DNA of 64,000 nt from Streptomyces sp. NBC_00190 (GTDB lineage Bacteria > Actinomycetota > Actinomycetes > Streptomycetales > Streptomycetaceae): assembly GCF_036203305.1 (NCBI RefSeq), contig NZ_CP108131.1, positions 3,410,001 through 3,474,000 of the forward strand, written 5' to 3'. Positions 37,635-47,460 of this stretch are shown piece by piece. The first letter of the stretch is position 1. The number at the start of each line of letters is the position of its first letter. The notes under the pieces are model-generated. The model was not told the DNA's origin. It was given only the letters and a program-made list of their open reading frames with translations, and made no database searches. The position numbers and the translations under genes are program-made.

Positions 37635-38957
37635 TCAGCCCCTCAGCCTAACGCTCCGGGACGACGCAGACCGTTCCACCAGGACCCAGCCGCCCAGCGC
37701 CATGGCGATCGCGGCGGGCGCGGTGACGGGAAGGGCGACGAGGACGGCGCTGTGGCCGTCGAGCAGGCCCCCGAGGCCGGTCATGGACAGGCCCAGGACG
37801 CCGAGCAGGCACAGGGTGATGCCCGCGGCGGCGCGGGGGCCGCTGCCGGGGGCGGCGGCAGCGCGGCCGGGGCCCTCGAAGCGCCGGAAGAGGGCGATGA
37901 GCACGCCGGTCAGCGCCGCGGCGGCGAGGAACCTGACCGGGACCTGGGCCCACCAGGCGGCGGAGGCCGGTGCGGGGAGCCCGATCCCGAGGGCGAGCTG
38001 GGCGGCGTACACGGCGAGCATGGCGGTGAGGTGCCAGAGGAAGGCGGTCATGGCGATCCCGTTGGCGGCGACGACCCCGCGCCAGACGCGGGGGCGGGCG
38101 AGCCAGGCGGTGCCGGGGCGGGCCAGGAGCTGGACGGCGCCGACGAGCCACATGCCGTGCGCGAGCAGGGCGAGGGTGGGCGGTGCCATGTTGGACACCT
38201 TTTCTCCCGGCATCCCGACCATGGACAGCGGGTACGGGCCGTAGGCGACCAGCGCCGCGGCCGCGGCGAGCCCGGCTGCGGCCAGGGCGGCGGGGAAGCG
38301 GATCCGCCCGTCGGCGCGCAGGAAGCCGAGCTGGTGGACGGCGAGCCAGACGAAGGCGAAGTTCAGGAACTCGACGTACGGGATCCCGAGCGCGAAGCGC
38401 AGTACGTCGACGAGCGCGGCGGCGGCGAGGAGCCCGGCGAAGGCCCCCCACCCCCACCGCTCGTGCAGCTTCAGCAGCGGCGGGGTGAAGGCGACCATCG
38501 CGAGGTAGATCCCGATGAACCAGAGCGGCTGGGTGACCAGCCGCAGCGCGGCCCCGGTCAGCCCGCCCGCGCCGTGGCCCGCGAGCTGCACGGCGAACGC
38601 GGCCGCGGTCCAGACGAGGACGAAGACGAGGGTGGGCCGCAACAGCCGCTGGAGCCGGGCCCGCAGGAAGGCGGCGTAGACGGGCCCTCCGTCGGCCCGG
38701 CGGGCCAGGGAGCGGTAGGACAGGGCGTGCGAGAACCCGCCGACGAAGAAGAAGACGGGCATGACCTGGAGCCCCCAGGTGAGGACCTGGAGCGGGGGCA
38801 CGAGGGCGAGCAGGTTCCCTATGCCGTCGCCGCTGACCGCGGCCATCAGCCAGTGCCCGGCGATGACGGTGGCGAGGGAGGCGACCCGCAGGAGGTCGAC
38901 GTACCGGTCCCGCGTGGCAGGGGTGGCGGCGGCCATGTCGCGTGCGCTGACTGTCAT
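37635..38957 (-). CDS. Acyltransferase family 3 membrane protein
   Basis: 440 residues, about ten membrane spans. It begins RDRYVDLLRVASLATVIAGH, whose His matches the catalytic-type His of the OafA/OpgC (acyltransferase 3) family, followed by VMPVFFFVGGFSHALSYRSL and FLRARLQRLLRP. It probably O-acylates an envelope glycan or lipid; the acceptor is unknown. The start at 38957 gives MTVSARDMAAATPATRDRY; a downstream Met at codon 8 is possible. It sits 29 bases upstream of the ABC-F start, in the same direction. Confidence 0.87.
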   Translation of the reverse strand: MTVSARDMAAATPATRDRYVDLLRVASLATVIAGHWLMAAVSGDGIGNLLALVPPLQVLTWGLQVMPVFFFVGGFSHALSYRSLARRADGGPVYAAFLRARLQRLLRPTLVFVLVWTAAAFAVQLAGHGAGGLTGAALRLVTQPLWFIGIYLAMVAFTPPLLKLHERWGWGAFAGLLAAAALVDVLRFALGIPYVEFLNFAFVWLAVHQLGFLRADGRIRFPAALAAAGLAAAAALVAYGPYPLSMVGMPGEKVSNMAPPTLALLAHGMWLVGAVQLLARPGTAWLARPRVWRGVVAANGIAMTAFLWHLTAMLAVYAAQLALGIGLPAPASAAWWAQVPVRFLAAAALTGVLIALFRRFEGPGRAAAAPGSGPRAAAGITLCLLGVLGLSMTGLGGLLDGHSAVLVALPVTAPAAIAMALGGWVLVERSASSRSVRLRG

Positions 38958-39048
38958 GGCCTCACGGTCGCCGCCGGCGGGGGCCTCCCGACAGGGCGCG
39001 GATACTCAACTCCCGCCTGAGTACCCGGCTGCCCCGCCGGAGGGGGGT

Positions 39049-39065
39049 CCGGGGCGGAGCCCCGG
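39049..39065 (-). terminator. Terminator hairpin after ispE
   Basis: CCGGGGC (39049-39055) pairs with GCCCCGG (39059-39065) around GGA, 16 bases after the ispE stop. Confidence 0.55.
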
Positions 39066-39080
39066 CGGTCGGCCCGCAGA

Positions 39081-39989
39081 TCAGGCCGGCAGGACCGTGG
39101 CTCCCGGCGACGGGGAGGACGCCACGCGGGTGGTGCGGCACGTGCCCGAGGCTTCGAGGGCCGCGGCCACCTTCTCGGCGGATTCCGGGTCGCGGACCAG
39201 GAAGGCCGTCGTCGGGCCCGATCCGGAGACCAGTGCGGCCAGCGCCCCGGCCTCCGTGCCCGCGGCCAGCGTCCCGGCCAGCTGCGGGCGCAGCGACAGG
39301 GCCGCCCGCTGGAGGTCGTTCGCCAGTACGGGGGCCAGCGCGTCCGGGTCTCCCGAGGCCAGGGCCGCGAGCAGGGCCGGTGAGGCCTCGGGCTCGGGGA
39401 TCCTCGTACCGGCGGTGAGGCGGTCGAACTCGCGGAACACCGCCGGGGTGGACAGGCCCCCGTCGGCCACCGCGAACACCCAGTGGAACGACCCCGCGTC
39501 GACCGGCGTCAGCAGCTCGCCGCGCCCGGTGCCGAGTGCGGCGCCGCCGACGAGGCTGAAGGGGACGTCGCTGCCCAGCTGGGCGCAGATGTCGAGCAGT
39601 TCGGCGCGCGGGGTGCCCAGACCCCACAGGGCGTCGCAGGCCAGCAGGGCCGCGGCGCCGTCCGCGCTGCCGCCCGCCATGCCGCCCGCGACCGGGATGT
39701 TCTTCGCGATGTGGAGGTGGACGGCGGGGTCGATGCCGGCCCGGGCCGCCAGGATCTCGGCGGCGCGCGCGGCGAGGTTGGTGCGGTCCAGGGGGACCTG
39801 GTCGGCGTCGGGGCCGGCGCAGGTCACGGTCAGTCCGTCGGCCGCCGTCGCCGTGACCTCGTCGAAGAGGGAGACGGCGAGGAAGACGTTGGCGAGGTCG
39901 TGGAAGCCGTCGGGGCGGGCCGCGCCCACCGCCAGCTGCACGTTGACCTTCGCGGGGACCCGTACGGTCACGCTCGTGCGGGAGCTCAC
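39081..39989 (-). CDS. ispE: 4-diphosphocytidyl-2-C-methyl-D-erythritol kinase
   Basis: 302-residue GHMP kinase of the MEP isoprenoid pathway. It begins [14 protein letters not shown] with the Lys of the PAKVN motif (K/D catalytic site), has the ATP loop [18 protein letters not shown] and the C-terminal [13 protein letters not shown]. Start GTG 39989 overlaps the rsmA stop as GTGA. It is the last gene of the rpfB-like / rsmA / ispE operon, the usual actinobacterial arrangement. Confidence 0.95.
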   Translation of the reverse strand: MSSRTSVTVRVPAKVNVQLAVGAARPDGFHDLANVFLAVSLFDEVTATAADGLTVTCAGPDADQVPLDRTNLAARAAEILAARAGIDPAVHLHIAKNIPVAGGMAGGSADGAAALLACDALWGLGTPRAELLDICAQLGSDVPFSLVGGAALGTGRGELLTPVDAGSFHWVFAVADGGLSTPAVFREFDRLTAGTRIPEPEASPALLAALASGDPDALAPVLANDLQRAALSLRPQLAGTLAAGTEAGALAALVSGSGPTTAFLVRDPESAEKVAAALEASGTCRTTRVASSPSPGATVLPA

Positions 39990-40888
39990 AGCGCGGGCCT
40001 CTCCGCCGCGGGCTTGTTCTCGGCGATCGCGGCGAACTCCTCCACCGTCAGCGATTCGCCGCGGGCCTGCGGCGAGACACCCGCGGCGACGAGCGCGGCC
40101 TCGGCCCCGGCCGCCGAGCCGGCCCAGCCGGCCAGGGCCGCGCGCAGGGTCTTGCGGCGCTGCGCGAAGGCCGCGTCCACGACCGCGAAGACCTCGGCCT
40201 TCGTGGCGGTGGTCTTGATCGGCTCGGCGCGCCGCACCAGCGAGACGAGGCCGGAGTCGACGTTCGGCGCGGGCCAGAAGACCTTGCGGCCGATGGATCC
40301 GGCGCGCTTGACGTGTGCGTACCAGTTGGCCTTGACGGAGGGGACCCCGTACACCTTGTTGCCCGGCTCGGCGGCGAGCCGGTCGGCGACCTCGGCCTGC
40401 ACCATCACCAGGGTCCGTTCGATGCTCGGGAAGCGGTCGAGCATGGTGAGCAGGACGGGCACGGCCACGTTGTACGGCAGGTTCGCGACGAGCGCGGTCG
40501 GCGCCGGGCCGGGCAGTTCGGTCACCAGCATGGCGTCGGAGTGGACCAGCGCGAAGCGGTCCTTGCGCCCGGGCATCCGGGCCTCGATGGTCGCGGGCAG
40601 CGCCGCCGCCAGGATGTCGTCGATCTCGACGGCGGTGACCCGGTCGGCGGCCTCCAGCAGCGCGAGCGTCAGCGAGCCCAGCCCGGGACCGACCTCGACG
40701 ACGACGTCGTCCGGCCGCACCTCGGCGGTGCGCACGATCCGGCGCACCGTGTTGGCGTCGATGACGAAGTTCTGGCCCTTCTGCTTCGTCGGGCGTACGC
40801 CGAGGGCGGCGGCCAGTTCCCGGATGTCGGCGGGGCCGAGGAGGGCGTCAGAAGGGTTCTCGTTGGGCTGCTGCTCTGCGGTGCTCAC
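39986..40888 (-). CDS. rsmA: 16S rRNA (adenine1518/1519-N6)-dimethyltransferase
   Basis: 300 residues (KsgA). Dimethylates two adjacent adenosines near the 3' end of 16S rRNA in late 30S assembly. Motifs: [17 protein letters not shown]-binding [12 protein letters not shown], and the catalytic NLPYNVAVP (NLPY). GTG 40888 overlaps the rpfB-like stop, and its own stop overlaps ispE, so all three are translationally coupled. Complete and ordinary. Confidence 0.96.
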   Translation of the reverse strand: MSTAEQQPNENPSDALLGPADIRELAAALGVRPTKQKGQNFVIDANTVRRIVRTAEVRPDDVVVEVGPGLGSLTLALLEAADRVTAVEIDDILAAALPATIEARMPGRKDRFALVHSDAMLVTELPGPAPTALVANLPYNVAVPVLLTMLDRFPSIERTLVMVQAEVADRLAAEPGNKVYGVPSVKANWYAHVKRAGSIGRKVFWPAPNVDSGLVSLVRRAEPIKTTATKAEVFAVVDAAFAQRRKTLRAALAGWAGSAAGAEAALVAAGVSPQARGESLTVEEFAAIAENKPAAERPAL

Positions 40889-42513
40889 CGGCTAAGCGTA
40901 CGGCCGCAGTGCGGCCACGGACTCGCCCCCCGCTGCACGTAGAGCTTCTTGGCCCGGTAGGTCTGCTCGGCGCCCGAGGCGTCCTGGGGGCGGCCGCTGC
41001 CGCCGAGGGCGTGCCAGGTGTGGACGTCGAACTGGTAGAGGCCGCCGTAGGTGCCCGAGGCGTCGGTGGCGGTCGGGCGGCCGCCGGACTCGCACTGGGC
41101 GAGGGCTTCCCAGTTGAGGTCGTCGGCGCCGGAGACGGAGGCCGGCAGCGGCTGCGTGCCGACCCTGACGAGCTGGGTGACGGGTTCGCGGACGGTCTCC
41201 TCCGCGATGGGGCGGGGCTTCTGCCGGACGCCGTTGACGGTGCGCAGGCTGTAGGTGACCCGGCGCGCCCCGGGCCGGCCGGCCCGCTCGACGACCTCGG
41301 TCCCGGCGAAGAGGGTGTCGTCCTCGGTCCGCTCCGTCGCGTACGGGATGCGCTCCTCGCGGACCTCTCGGGTGCCGGTGATGCGCAGCACGGTGACGGT
41401 CTGGCCGTCGCGCGGGAAGGCGGTGGGGGGCACGGAGGTGGTGTCCTGGCCGTGCAGGGTGATTCCGGCCTGGTCGAGGGCCTCCTGGACGGTGGAGGCG
41501 TTGGTGCGGATGGTGCGTTCGCGGCCGTCGGCCATGAAGGTGACGCTGCGTTCGGTGCGGACGCTGAGGGTCAGGCCGGCGCGTGGGACGGGGGCGGTGC
41601 GGGGGGCGGAGAGGTAGGCGCCCTCGGCGCGGATGCCGAACTGGCGCAGTGCGCCCTCGACGGTGCGGGCGGTGGTCCACATCTGGCGCTGCTGCCCGTC
41701 GAGGGTGAGGAGCAGGGGGCGGCCGTAGCGGACGACGACCTGCTCGCCGTCTTCGAGGGGTTCGCCGGGGGCGGGGGCGACGAGGTCGTGGGGTCCGGTG
41801 CCGAGGCCTTCGGCGGCCAGCAGTTCGTCGACGTCGTCGGCGAAGGTGTGCAGGGTGCGGGGGACGCCGTCCACGGTGAGCCGTACCGACTTGTCGGCGG
41901 CGACGAAGGCGGTGGTGCCGCCTGCGAGGAAGGCGACGACCAGCGCCTGGGGCACGATCCGCCGCCAGTCCCCGCCGGGGATCTCCAGGGTGAGGAGTCC
42001 GGGCCCGGCGGACCGGCCGCGGGAGCGGTGGCCGCTGCCGGTGGCGGCTCCCGCGGCCGCGGGAGCCGCCGCGCGGCGCCGGCCGGTGCCCGCCGTGGCG
42101 GGCACGGGGTCGGGCCCGAGCGGTTCTCCGGGGCCGCGGCGCCGGCCGGTGCCCGCCGGGGGCTCGTCGGTGGTGGCACGGCCACGGGCCCGGCGGCCCG
42201 AGCCCCCCGTGCCGGCGGCGACGGCCGTGTCGGCGCCGGGCGTCGGCCCCGGGGCCCGGCGGCGGCCCGGGCCGGGTGCGGGGGCCGCGTCGGGCCATGG
42301 GGTGTCCGGATCCCCGGCGTCCGGCCGGGCGGACGGGGCCGAGCGGCCGCGGGCCCGGCGGCGGCCCGCCCGCCGGTCGCCGTCGCGCGGCGCGGGAACT
42401 GCGGGGTCGGGGTCCCCCGGTCCGGCCGGCCGGGCTGTTCGGGCCGTGGGATCGGCCTCGTACGCCTCCGGGACGGGACCGCTGCGGCGGTGACTGCCCT
42501 GTGTATCGCTCAC
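40885..42513 (-). CDS. Resuscitation-promoting factor, RpfB-like
   Basis: About 542 residues. A long Pro/Arg/Gly-rich cytosolic region (to about 185) precedes one membrane span ([19 protein letters not shown]). Three DUF348 repeats follow ([60 protein letters not shown]), then a G5 domain ([18 protein letters not shown]) and a C-terminal Rpf/lysozyme-like domain ([20 protein letters not shown] ... GGLYQFD) with the catalytic Glu in QCESGG. It should cleave peptidoglycan to help spores or dormant cells resume growth. GTG 42513 has GGAG 9 bases upstream; ATG 42543 is an alternative. The low-complexity first region is unusually long. Confidence 0.9.
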   Translation of the reverse strand: MSDTQGSHRRSGPVPEAYEADPTARTARPAGPGDPDPAVPAPRDGDRRAGRRRARGRSAPSARPDAGDPDTPWPDAAPAPGPGRRRAPGPTPGADTAVAAGTGGSGRRARGRATTDEPPAGTGRRRGPGEPLGPDPVPATAGTGRRRAAAPAAAGAATGSGHRSRGRSAGPGLLTLEIPGGDWRRIVPQALVVAFLAGGTTAFVAADKSVRLTVDGVPRTLHTFADDVDELLAAEGLGTGPHDLVAPAPGEPLEDGEQVVVRYGRPLLLTLDGQQRQMWTTARTVEGALRQFGIRAEGAYLSAPRTAPVPRAGLTLSVRTERSVTFMADGRERTIRTNASTVQEALDQAGITLHGQDTTSVPPTAFPRDGQTVTVLRITGTREVREERIPYATERTEDDTLFAGTEVVERAGRPGARRVTYSLRTVNGVRQKPRPIAEETVREPVTQLVRVGTQPLPASVSGADDLNWEALAQCESGGRPTATDASGTYGGLYQFDVHTWHALGGSGRPQDASGAEQTYRAKKLYVQRGASPWPHCGRTLSR

Positions 42514-42636
42514 GAAGCTCGCTCCACTGGTCCGGACCCTCATGGTTCGGGCACGGCACGATAGCGGAGCGGACATCACCCAACAAAGTCGGACGGCTAC
42601 ACAGCGTGTCGGATTGACGAGGTGTCGCGGAGGGGC

Positions 42637-43518
42637 TCAGTAGGCGAAGGCGCGAGCCGTGTTGGCGGCCAGGGCGGTGGCCATCGCGTCCTCGTCGAGG
42701 CCGCGGACCGCCGCCATGGCCCGTACGGTCAGCGGAATGAGGTAGGGCGCGTTGGGCCGTCCGCGGTACGGGGCCGGGGTCAGGTACGGCGCGTCCGTCT
42801 CGACGAGGACCAGTTCCAGCGGGGCCACGGCCAGGGCCTCGCGCAGCGGCGCCGCGTTCTTGAAGGTGACCGTGCCGGCGAAGGACATGTAGTACCCGGC
42901 GGCGGCGCACTCCCGGGCCATCTCGGCGTCCCCGGAGTAGCAGTGGAACACGGTGCGCTCGGGCGCGCCCTCCTCGCGCAGCACGCGCAGCACGTCCGCG
43001 TGGGCCTCGCGGTCGTGGATGACCAGTGCCTTGCCCTGCCGCTTGGCGATCTCGATATGGGCGCGGAAGGAACGCTCCTGCGCGGCCATGCCCTCCGGTC
43101 CGGTGCGGAAGTAGTCCAGCCCGGTCTCACCGACGGCCTTGACGTGGTCGAGCGCGGCGAGGGCCTCGATCTCGGCGAGCGCGTCGTCCAGCGCCGCCTC
43201 GCCGCCGCCGGTCCGGGCTCCCTGGCGCGACCAGCCGTCGGGATCGCCGAGCACGATCCGGGGCGCTTCGTTCGGGTGGAGGGCCACGGCCGCGTGGACG
43301 TTCTCGTACGCGGCGGCCGTCTCTGCGGCCCACCGGGAGCCCTTCACGTCGCAGCCCACCTGGACGACCGTGGTGACGCCCACCGAGGCGGCCTTCGCGA
43401 GGCCCTCCTCGACGGTGCCGGACTGCATGTCCAGGTGGGTGTGCGAGTCCGCGACCGCCACCCGCAGGGGTTCGGGCAGCGGCGGCGGTGCGTCCTTCGA
43501 AGCAGAGGAAGAGCTCAT
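42637..43518 (-). CDS. TatD-family metal-dependent DNase/hydrolase
   Basis: 293 residues, TIM-barrel. Metal ligands visible: DSHTHLD, the Glu of AVGETGLDYFR, His in VIHDREAHAD, FHCYSG, and the Asp in LVETDAPYLTP. TatD proteins act as 3'-5' DNases/RNases in DNA repair or nucleic-acid turnover. ATG 43518. It lies directly upstream of the rpfB-like gene, a conserved actinobacterial pairing. The methionyl-tRNA synthetase gene often found next to it is not here. Confidence 0.93.
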   Translation of the reverse strand: MSSSSASKDAPPPLPEPLRVAVADSHTHLDMQSGTVEEGLAKAASVGVTTVVQVGCDVKGSRWAAETAAAYENVHAAVALHPNEAPRIVLGDPDGWSRQGARTGGGEAALDDALAEIEALAALDHVKAVGETGLDYFRTGPEGMAAQERSFRAHIEIAKRQGKALVIHDREAHADVLRVLREEGAPERTVFHCYSGDAEMARECAAAGYYMSFAGTVTFKNAAPLREALAVAPLELVLVETDAPYLTPAPYRGRPNAPYLIPLTVRAMAAVRGLDEDAMATALAANTARAFAY

Positions 43519-43528
43519 ACGGCCGATC

Positions 43529-44014
43529 TTATGACCGGCGGAAGAGCCCCAGCAGACGGGAGATCAGGCCCCCGCGCTTCTCGGGCTCGTCGATGGCGAC
43601 GGGTCCGGGGGCGTCGTGGTGCCGGGGCGCCCTGCGCGCCTTCGGGGTACGGGGGACGTCCGCGCCCGCGGGGACGGGCCCGGCGATCCCGGGCGCGATC
43701 TGGTGGTGGTAGATCCGGTCGATCGTGCCGAGCACCGAGGAGACCTGGCCCGCGCGCATGATCCGTACGACGTGTCCGCCGCAGTTCAGGCAGGTCGGGT
43801 TGGACAGCGGGGAGGGCACCCGCTCGCTGTTGACCGTGTACATGATGAACGGCTGGCCCTTGCCGTCGACGTGGTGTTCTATCGCGTACGCCTGCTCCCA
43901 GCCGTAGCCGCACCTCATGCAGGCGAAGGAGTACGCCTCGCGCACGGTGTGCACGCCGGCGGCCGTCTCGATGGGTACGGAAACAGGTACCGGGGTGTCA
44001 GCGATCTCACTCAT
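43529..44014 (-). CDS. Zinc-ribbon protein of unknown function
   Basis: 161 residues, not recognised. The N-terminal 100 residues hold two Cys pairs, CMRCGYGW (about 32-35) and CLNCGGHV (about 75-78), forming a zinc ribbon; the tail is Pro/Arg-rich and ends in an amphipathic GGLISRLLGLFRRS that could touch the membrane. ATG 44014 has AGGAG at 6 bases. A perfect 8-bp hairpin in the leader (44030-44053) lies immediately before the ribosome-binding site and could mask it. The gene is between rsmI and tatD and transcribed with them. Confidence 0.75.
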   Translation of the reverse strand: MSEIADTPVPVSVPIETAAGVHTVREAYSFACMRCGYGWEQAYAIEHHVDGKGQPFIMYTVNSERVPSPLSNPTCLNCGGHVVRIMRAGQVSSVLGTIDRIYHHQIAPGIAGPVPAGADVPRTPKARRAPRHHDAPGPVAIDEPEKRGGLISRLLGLFRRS

Positions 44015-44175
44015 GCCAGCTCCTCTTGTTCCACTGGTGCCATTGCCAGTGGACGCCTCTTCGGGCGGGAGCGCATCAGGCCCTGTCTACTGTTGGACGG
44101 TCTTTGGGCGACTCATGCCCCAAAGCGCCCGGTGCGCGGTCTGAGCTTTGCTTTTCAGGTTAGCTCTTTACCGAC

Positions 44176-45084
44176 CTACGGCATCTTTTGTGCCGCATTC
44201 TTTGCCGCGACCACCGCGTCGAACACCTCGCGCTTGGGTAGCCCTGCCTCGGCGGCGACCGCCGCGATGGCCTCCTTGCGCCGCTCCCCCGCCTCCTCGC
44301 GCACCTTCACCCGGCGCACCAGCTCCTCGTCGTCCACATCTCCGGGGGCGGCCGCCGGGGCGCCCTCGACGACGACGGTGATCTCCCCGCGGACGCCCTC
44401 GGCGGCCCAGGCCGCCAGCTCGCCGAGCCCGCCGCGCTTGACCTCCTCGTAGGTCTTGGTCAGCTCGCGGCACACGGCGGCGCGGCGCTCGGCGCCGAAG
44501 ACCTCGGCCATCGCGGCCAGGGTGTCGTCGAGCCGGTGCGGGGCCTCGAAGTAGACGAGCGTGCGCCGCTCGCCCTCCACCTCGCGCAGTCGGCCGAGGC
44601 GCTCGCCCGCCTTGCGCGGCAGGAACCCCTCGAAGCAGAACCGGTCCACCGGAAGCCCGGACATGGCCAGCGCGGTGAGCACCGCGGACGGCCCGGGGAC
44701 CGCGGTGACCTTGATGTCCTTCTCCACGGCGGCGGCGACCAGCCGGTAGCCGGGGTCGGAGACCGAGGGCATCCCCGCGTCGGTCACCAGCAGCACCCGC
44801 GCCCCGCGGGCCAGGGCCTCGACCAGCTCCGGGGTGCGCGCCGACTCGTTGCCCTCGAAGTACGACAGGACGCGCCCGGTGGTGTGCACGCCGAGCCCCT
44901 GGGTCAGCCGGCGCAGCCGCCGGGTGTCCTCGGCGGCGATCACGTCGGCGCGCTCCAGCTCGGCCGCGAGCCGCGGCGGGGCGTCCGCGAGATCGCCGAT
45001 GGGGGTGCCCGCGAGCACGAGCGTGCCCGTCGCGTCGGCGGCGGAGGCGGGGGTTTCGGAGCCGAGGGGCTGGTCAGTCGTCAC
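44176..45084 (-). CDS. rsmI: 16S rRNA (cytidine1402-2'-O)-methyltransferase
   Basis: 302 residues of the tetrapyrrole-methylase superfamily. It starts near LVLAGTPIGDLADAPPRL; AAEDTRRLRRL, LVTDAGMPSVSDPGYRL and VPGPSAVLTALAMSGLP are RsmI-specific. GTG 45084 begins MTTDQ. It is divergent from pmt with a 78-base gap, and upstream in the same direction as the zinc-ribbon gene. Intact. Confidence 0.95.
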   Translation of the reverse strand: MTTDQPLGSETPASAADATGTLVLAGTPIGDLADAPPRLAAELERADVIAAEDTRRLRRLTQGLGVHTTGRVLSYFEGNESARTPELVEALARGARVLLVTDAGMPSVSDPGYRLVAAAVEKDIKVTAVPGPSAVLTALAMSGLPVDRFCFEGFLPRKAGERLGRLREVEGERRTLVYFEAPHRLDDTLAAMAEVFGAERRAAVCRELTKTYEEVKRGGLGELAAWAAEGVRGEITVVVEGAPAAAPGDVDDEELVRRVKVREEAGERRKEAIAAVAAEAGLPKREVFDAVVAAKNAAQKMP

Positions 45085-45162
45085 CCGTCCATCCTCTCAG
45101 CCCCGCACCCCGACCCTCCCCGCCACTGGGGCACTCACAGATCCTTTCCCTACGATGGCCCG

Positions 45163-46965
45163 GTGACCAAGACCGCGACGCCGCCGCCCAGCCCCGCGGG
45201 GGCCCCTCCCGCCCTGTCGGCGGGACGCGAAGAAGAGCCGCCCACCTGGCTGCGCCGCCTGCGCGCCTTCGGCTACGCGCCGCCCGGCGCCGCGGCGCGG
45301 CGCACGGACGTCCGCACCCGCCTGGTGCCGCCGTACGCCCAGCCGTCCCCGCAGTTGTGGCTGACCTTCGGCCTGCCGCAGCAGGTGTGGGGCACGTGGC
45401 AGCGCATCATGTCGTGGGCGGGGCCGCTGCTGGTGGCGCTGGTCGCGGGTTGGCTGCGGTTCGTGCACCTGGGCAGCCCCAAGGCGGTGATATTCGACGA
45501 GACGTACTACGCCAAGGACGCCTGGGCCACGATCAAGCAGGGCTACGAGGCGAGCTGGCCCAAGGACATCGACAAGTCGATCCTCGCCAATCCGGACGGG
45601 GTCGCCCTCCCGCTGGACCCGGGCTACGTCGTGCACCCGCCCGTCGGCAAGTGGGTCATCGGGCTCGGCGAGTGGATGTTCGGCTTCACCCCCTTCGGCT
45701 GGCGGTTCATGACCGCCGTGCTCGGCACCCTGTCGGTGCTGATGCTGTGCCGGATCGGGCGGCGCCTCTTCCGCTCGACGTTCCTGGGCTGCCTGGCGGG
45801 CGCGCTGCTGGCGGTGGACGGCCTGCACCTGGTGATGAGCCGCACCGCGCTGCTCGACCTGGTGCTGATGTTCTTCGTGCTCGCCGCCTTCGGGGCGCTG
45901 CTCATCGACCGGGACAAGTCCCGCGCCCGACTCGCGGACGCGCTCCCGCTGGACGACGGTGGGGGTGCCTCCCAGCCCCCTGGGGCTGGGGGAGGCCGGA
46001 CGCGGCCCGACACGAAGATCGCCGAGACGCTGCGGCTGGGCTGGCGCCCGTACCGGATCCTGGCCGGGGTCTGCCTGGGCCTGGCCGCGGGCACGAAGTG
46101 GAACGGCTTCGTCGTGCTGGCCTTCTTCGGCGTCCTCACGGTGCTGTGGGACGCGGCCGCGCGGCGCACCGCGGGCGCGGGCGCCCCGTACGCGGCGATG
46201 CTGCGCCGCGACGCGTTGCCGGCCTTCGTGTCCACCGTGCCGGTGGCGATCGTGACGTACCTGGCCTCGTGGTCGGGCTGGATCTTCAGCCCGGACAACG
46301 GCAAGGGCGGCTATCTGCGCGACTGGGCCGCCAAGAACGACCAGGGCAGTGCGCTGTCGTTCCTGCCGGAGTGGGTGCGCAGCCTGTGGCACTACGAGAC
46401 CGAGGTGTACAAGTTCCACGTCGGTCTGACGTCGGGGCACACCTACGAGTCGAACCCGTGGAGCTGGCTGGTCCTGGGCCGGCCCGTGTCGTACTTCTAC
46501 GAGTCCCCCGAGCCGGGCACCGACGGCTGCCCGGCGACGGAGGCCGGCAAGTGCGCCCGCGAGGTACTGGCCCTGGGCACACCGCTGCTGTGGTGGGCGG
46601 GCTGCTTCGCGCTGCTGTACGTGCTGTGGCGGTGGTTCTTCCGCCGCGACTGGCGGGCGGGCGCGATCGCGTGCGCGCTGGGCGCGGGCCTGCTGCCCTG
46701 GTTCAACTACCAGGAGCGGACCATCTTCTTCTTCTACGCCGTGGTCTTCGTGCCGTACCTGTGCCTGGCGGTGGCGATGATGATCGGCGCGCTGCTCGGT
46801 CCGGCGGGTTCGACCGAGAGACGCCGGACGCTGGGCGCGATCGGGGCGGGGGTGCTGGTCCTGCTGATCGTGTGGAACTTCATCTACTTCTGGCCGATCT
46901 ACACGGGCCAGAGCATCCCGATGGACTCCTGGCGGGCCCGCATGTGGCTGGACACCTGGGTGTAG
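45163..46965 (+). CDS. pmt: Protein O-mannosyltransferase
   Basis: 600-residue GT-C enzyme. It mannosylates secreted proteins from polyprenyl-phosphomannose, outside the membrane. The acidic catalytic motif is in IFDETYYAKD, and GVALPLDPGYVVHPPVGKW, ATGTKWNGF-like AAGTKWNGF and the C-terminal FYAVVFVPYLC spans fit the family. GTG 45163 is the start; a -10-like TACGAT lies 6 bases upstream and no ribosome-binding site is seen, so translation may be leaderless. A palindromic element inserted at 45961-46000 adds a Gly/Pro-rich loop (DDGGGASQPPGAGGGRTRP). The last residues are RMWLDTWV; a decayed copy of this end lies 1.0 kb downstream. Confidence 0.9.
   Translation: MTKTATPPPSPAGAPPALSAGREEEPPTWLRRLRAFGYAPPGAAARRTDVRTRLVPPYAQPSPQLWLTFGLPQQVWGTWQRIMSWAGPLLVALVAGWLRFVHLGSPKAVIFDETYYAKDAWATIKQGYEASWPKDIDKSILANPDGVALPLDPGYVVHPPVGKWVIGLGEWMFGFTPFGWRFMTAVLGTLSVLMLCRIGRRLFRSTFLGCLAGALLAVDGLHLVMSRTALLDLVLMFFVLAAFGALLIDRDKSRARLADALPLDDGGGASQPPGAGGGRTRPDTKIAETLRLGWRPYRILAGVCLGLAAGTKWNGFVVLAFFGVLTVLWDAAARRTAGAGAPYAAMLRRDALPAFVSTVPVAIVTYLASWSGWIFSPDNGKGGYLRDWAAKNDQGSALSFLPEWVRSLWHYETEVYKFHVGLTSGHTYESNPWSWLVLGRPVSYFYESPEPGTDGCPATEAGKCAREVLALGTPLLWWAGCFALLYVLWRWFFRRDWRAGAIACALGAGLLPWFNYQERTIFFFYAVVFVPYLCLAVAMMIGALLGPAGSTERRRTLGAIGAGVLVLLIVWNFIYFWPIYTGQSIPMDSWRARMWLDTWV
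45961..46000. repeat. Small palindromic element inside pmt
   Basis: GCCTCCCAGCCCC (45967-45979) pairs with the sequence ending at 45996 (two extra Gs). It matches the short CCCAGCC...GGCTGGG palindromes seen elsewhere in the genus, inserted in frame. Confidence 0.65.
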
Positions 46966-47013
46966 CAGCGAGAACGACGGCCCCGGCGCTCGGTGAGCGC
47001 CGGGGCCGTCGTG
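46936..47013. repeat. Direct-repeat copy A: pmt 3' end plus terminator
   Basis: These 78 bases align without gaps to 47955-48032 at 60 of 78 positions. The copy covers the last eight codons of pmt, its stop and the whole terminator hairpin. Confidence 0.75.
46975..47011 (+). terminator. Terminator of pmt
   Basis: Perfect 17-bp stem (46975-46991 with 46995-47011) with GGT loop. Confidence 0.85.
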
Positions 47014-47460
47014 GTTGTCGCGGTCGTCGTGGTCGTCGTGGGTCGTCGGCGGGCGTCACCGGGGCAGGGCCGAGCAGAGGCGACGTCAGGTCCGGATCCT
47101 GCTGGAGTTGCCGGCCAACTCCACGCGTCCATGCCCCCTTTACGGGACGCACGCGGGGCTCTTCCGGCTCCGCCGGTTCACCGCCCACCGTGATTTCCCC
47201 TCCGACGTGTTCCCGCACGAAACGATTCGCAACCGCTGCGCACGCGCGGGGACCGGCACATCCTCTCGCCGTTCCCCCGATTCGACATGCCGTGTATCCG
47301 GCGGGACCATGGAACGGCGTCCCGGGACTTCTGGAGCCGCGGTCGGCCCTGCAATACAGAGGGTTTACGACCGGGTGGCCTCTCGGGGGCTGATACGGGC
47401 TACCCAGGCTGGTACGGCATACCGGTTTGCCCGCGACCTCCCCACGAAGAAGGTGCAACG
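47012..47460. other. Gap between pmt and the secreted-protein gene
   Basis: About 450 bases with no credible gene. It begins with a low-complexity GTCGTG-rich run (47008-47050). Composition drifts to a lower GC level towards the secreted-protein gene. A promoter for that gene must lie here, but none is convincing. Confidence 0.45.

Noticed and set aside
42514..42636. Possible riboswitch upstream of the rpfB-like gene
   Set aside because: c-di-AMP riboswitches precede some rpf genes, but this gap is only about 120 bases and shows no matching core.
47008..47050. GTCGTG-rich run after pmt
   Set aside because: Short low-complexity sequence next to a terminator; not a CRISPR and not periodic enough to be a functional repeat.
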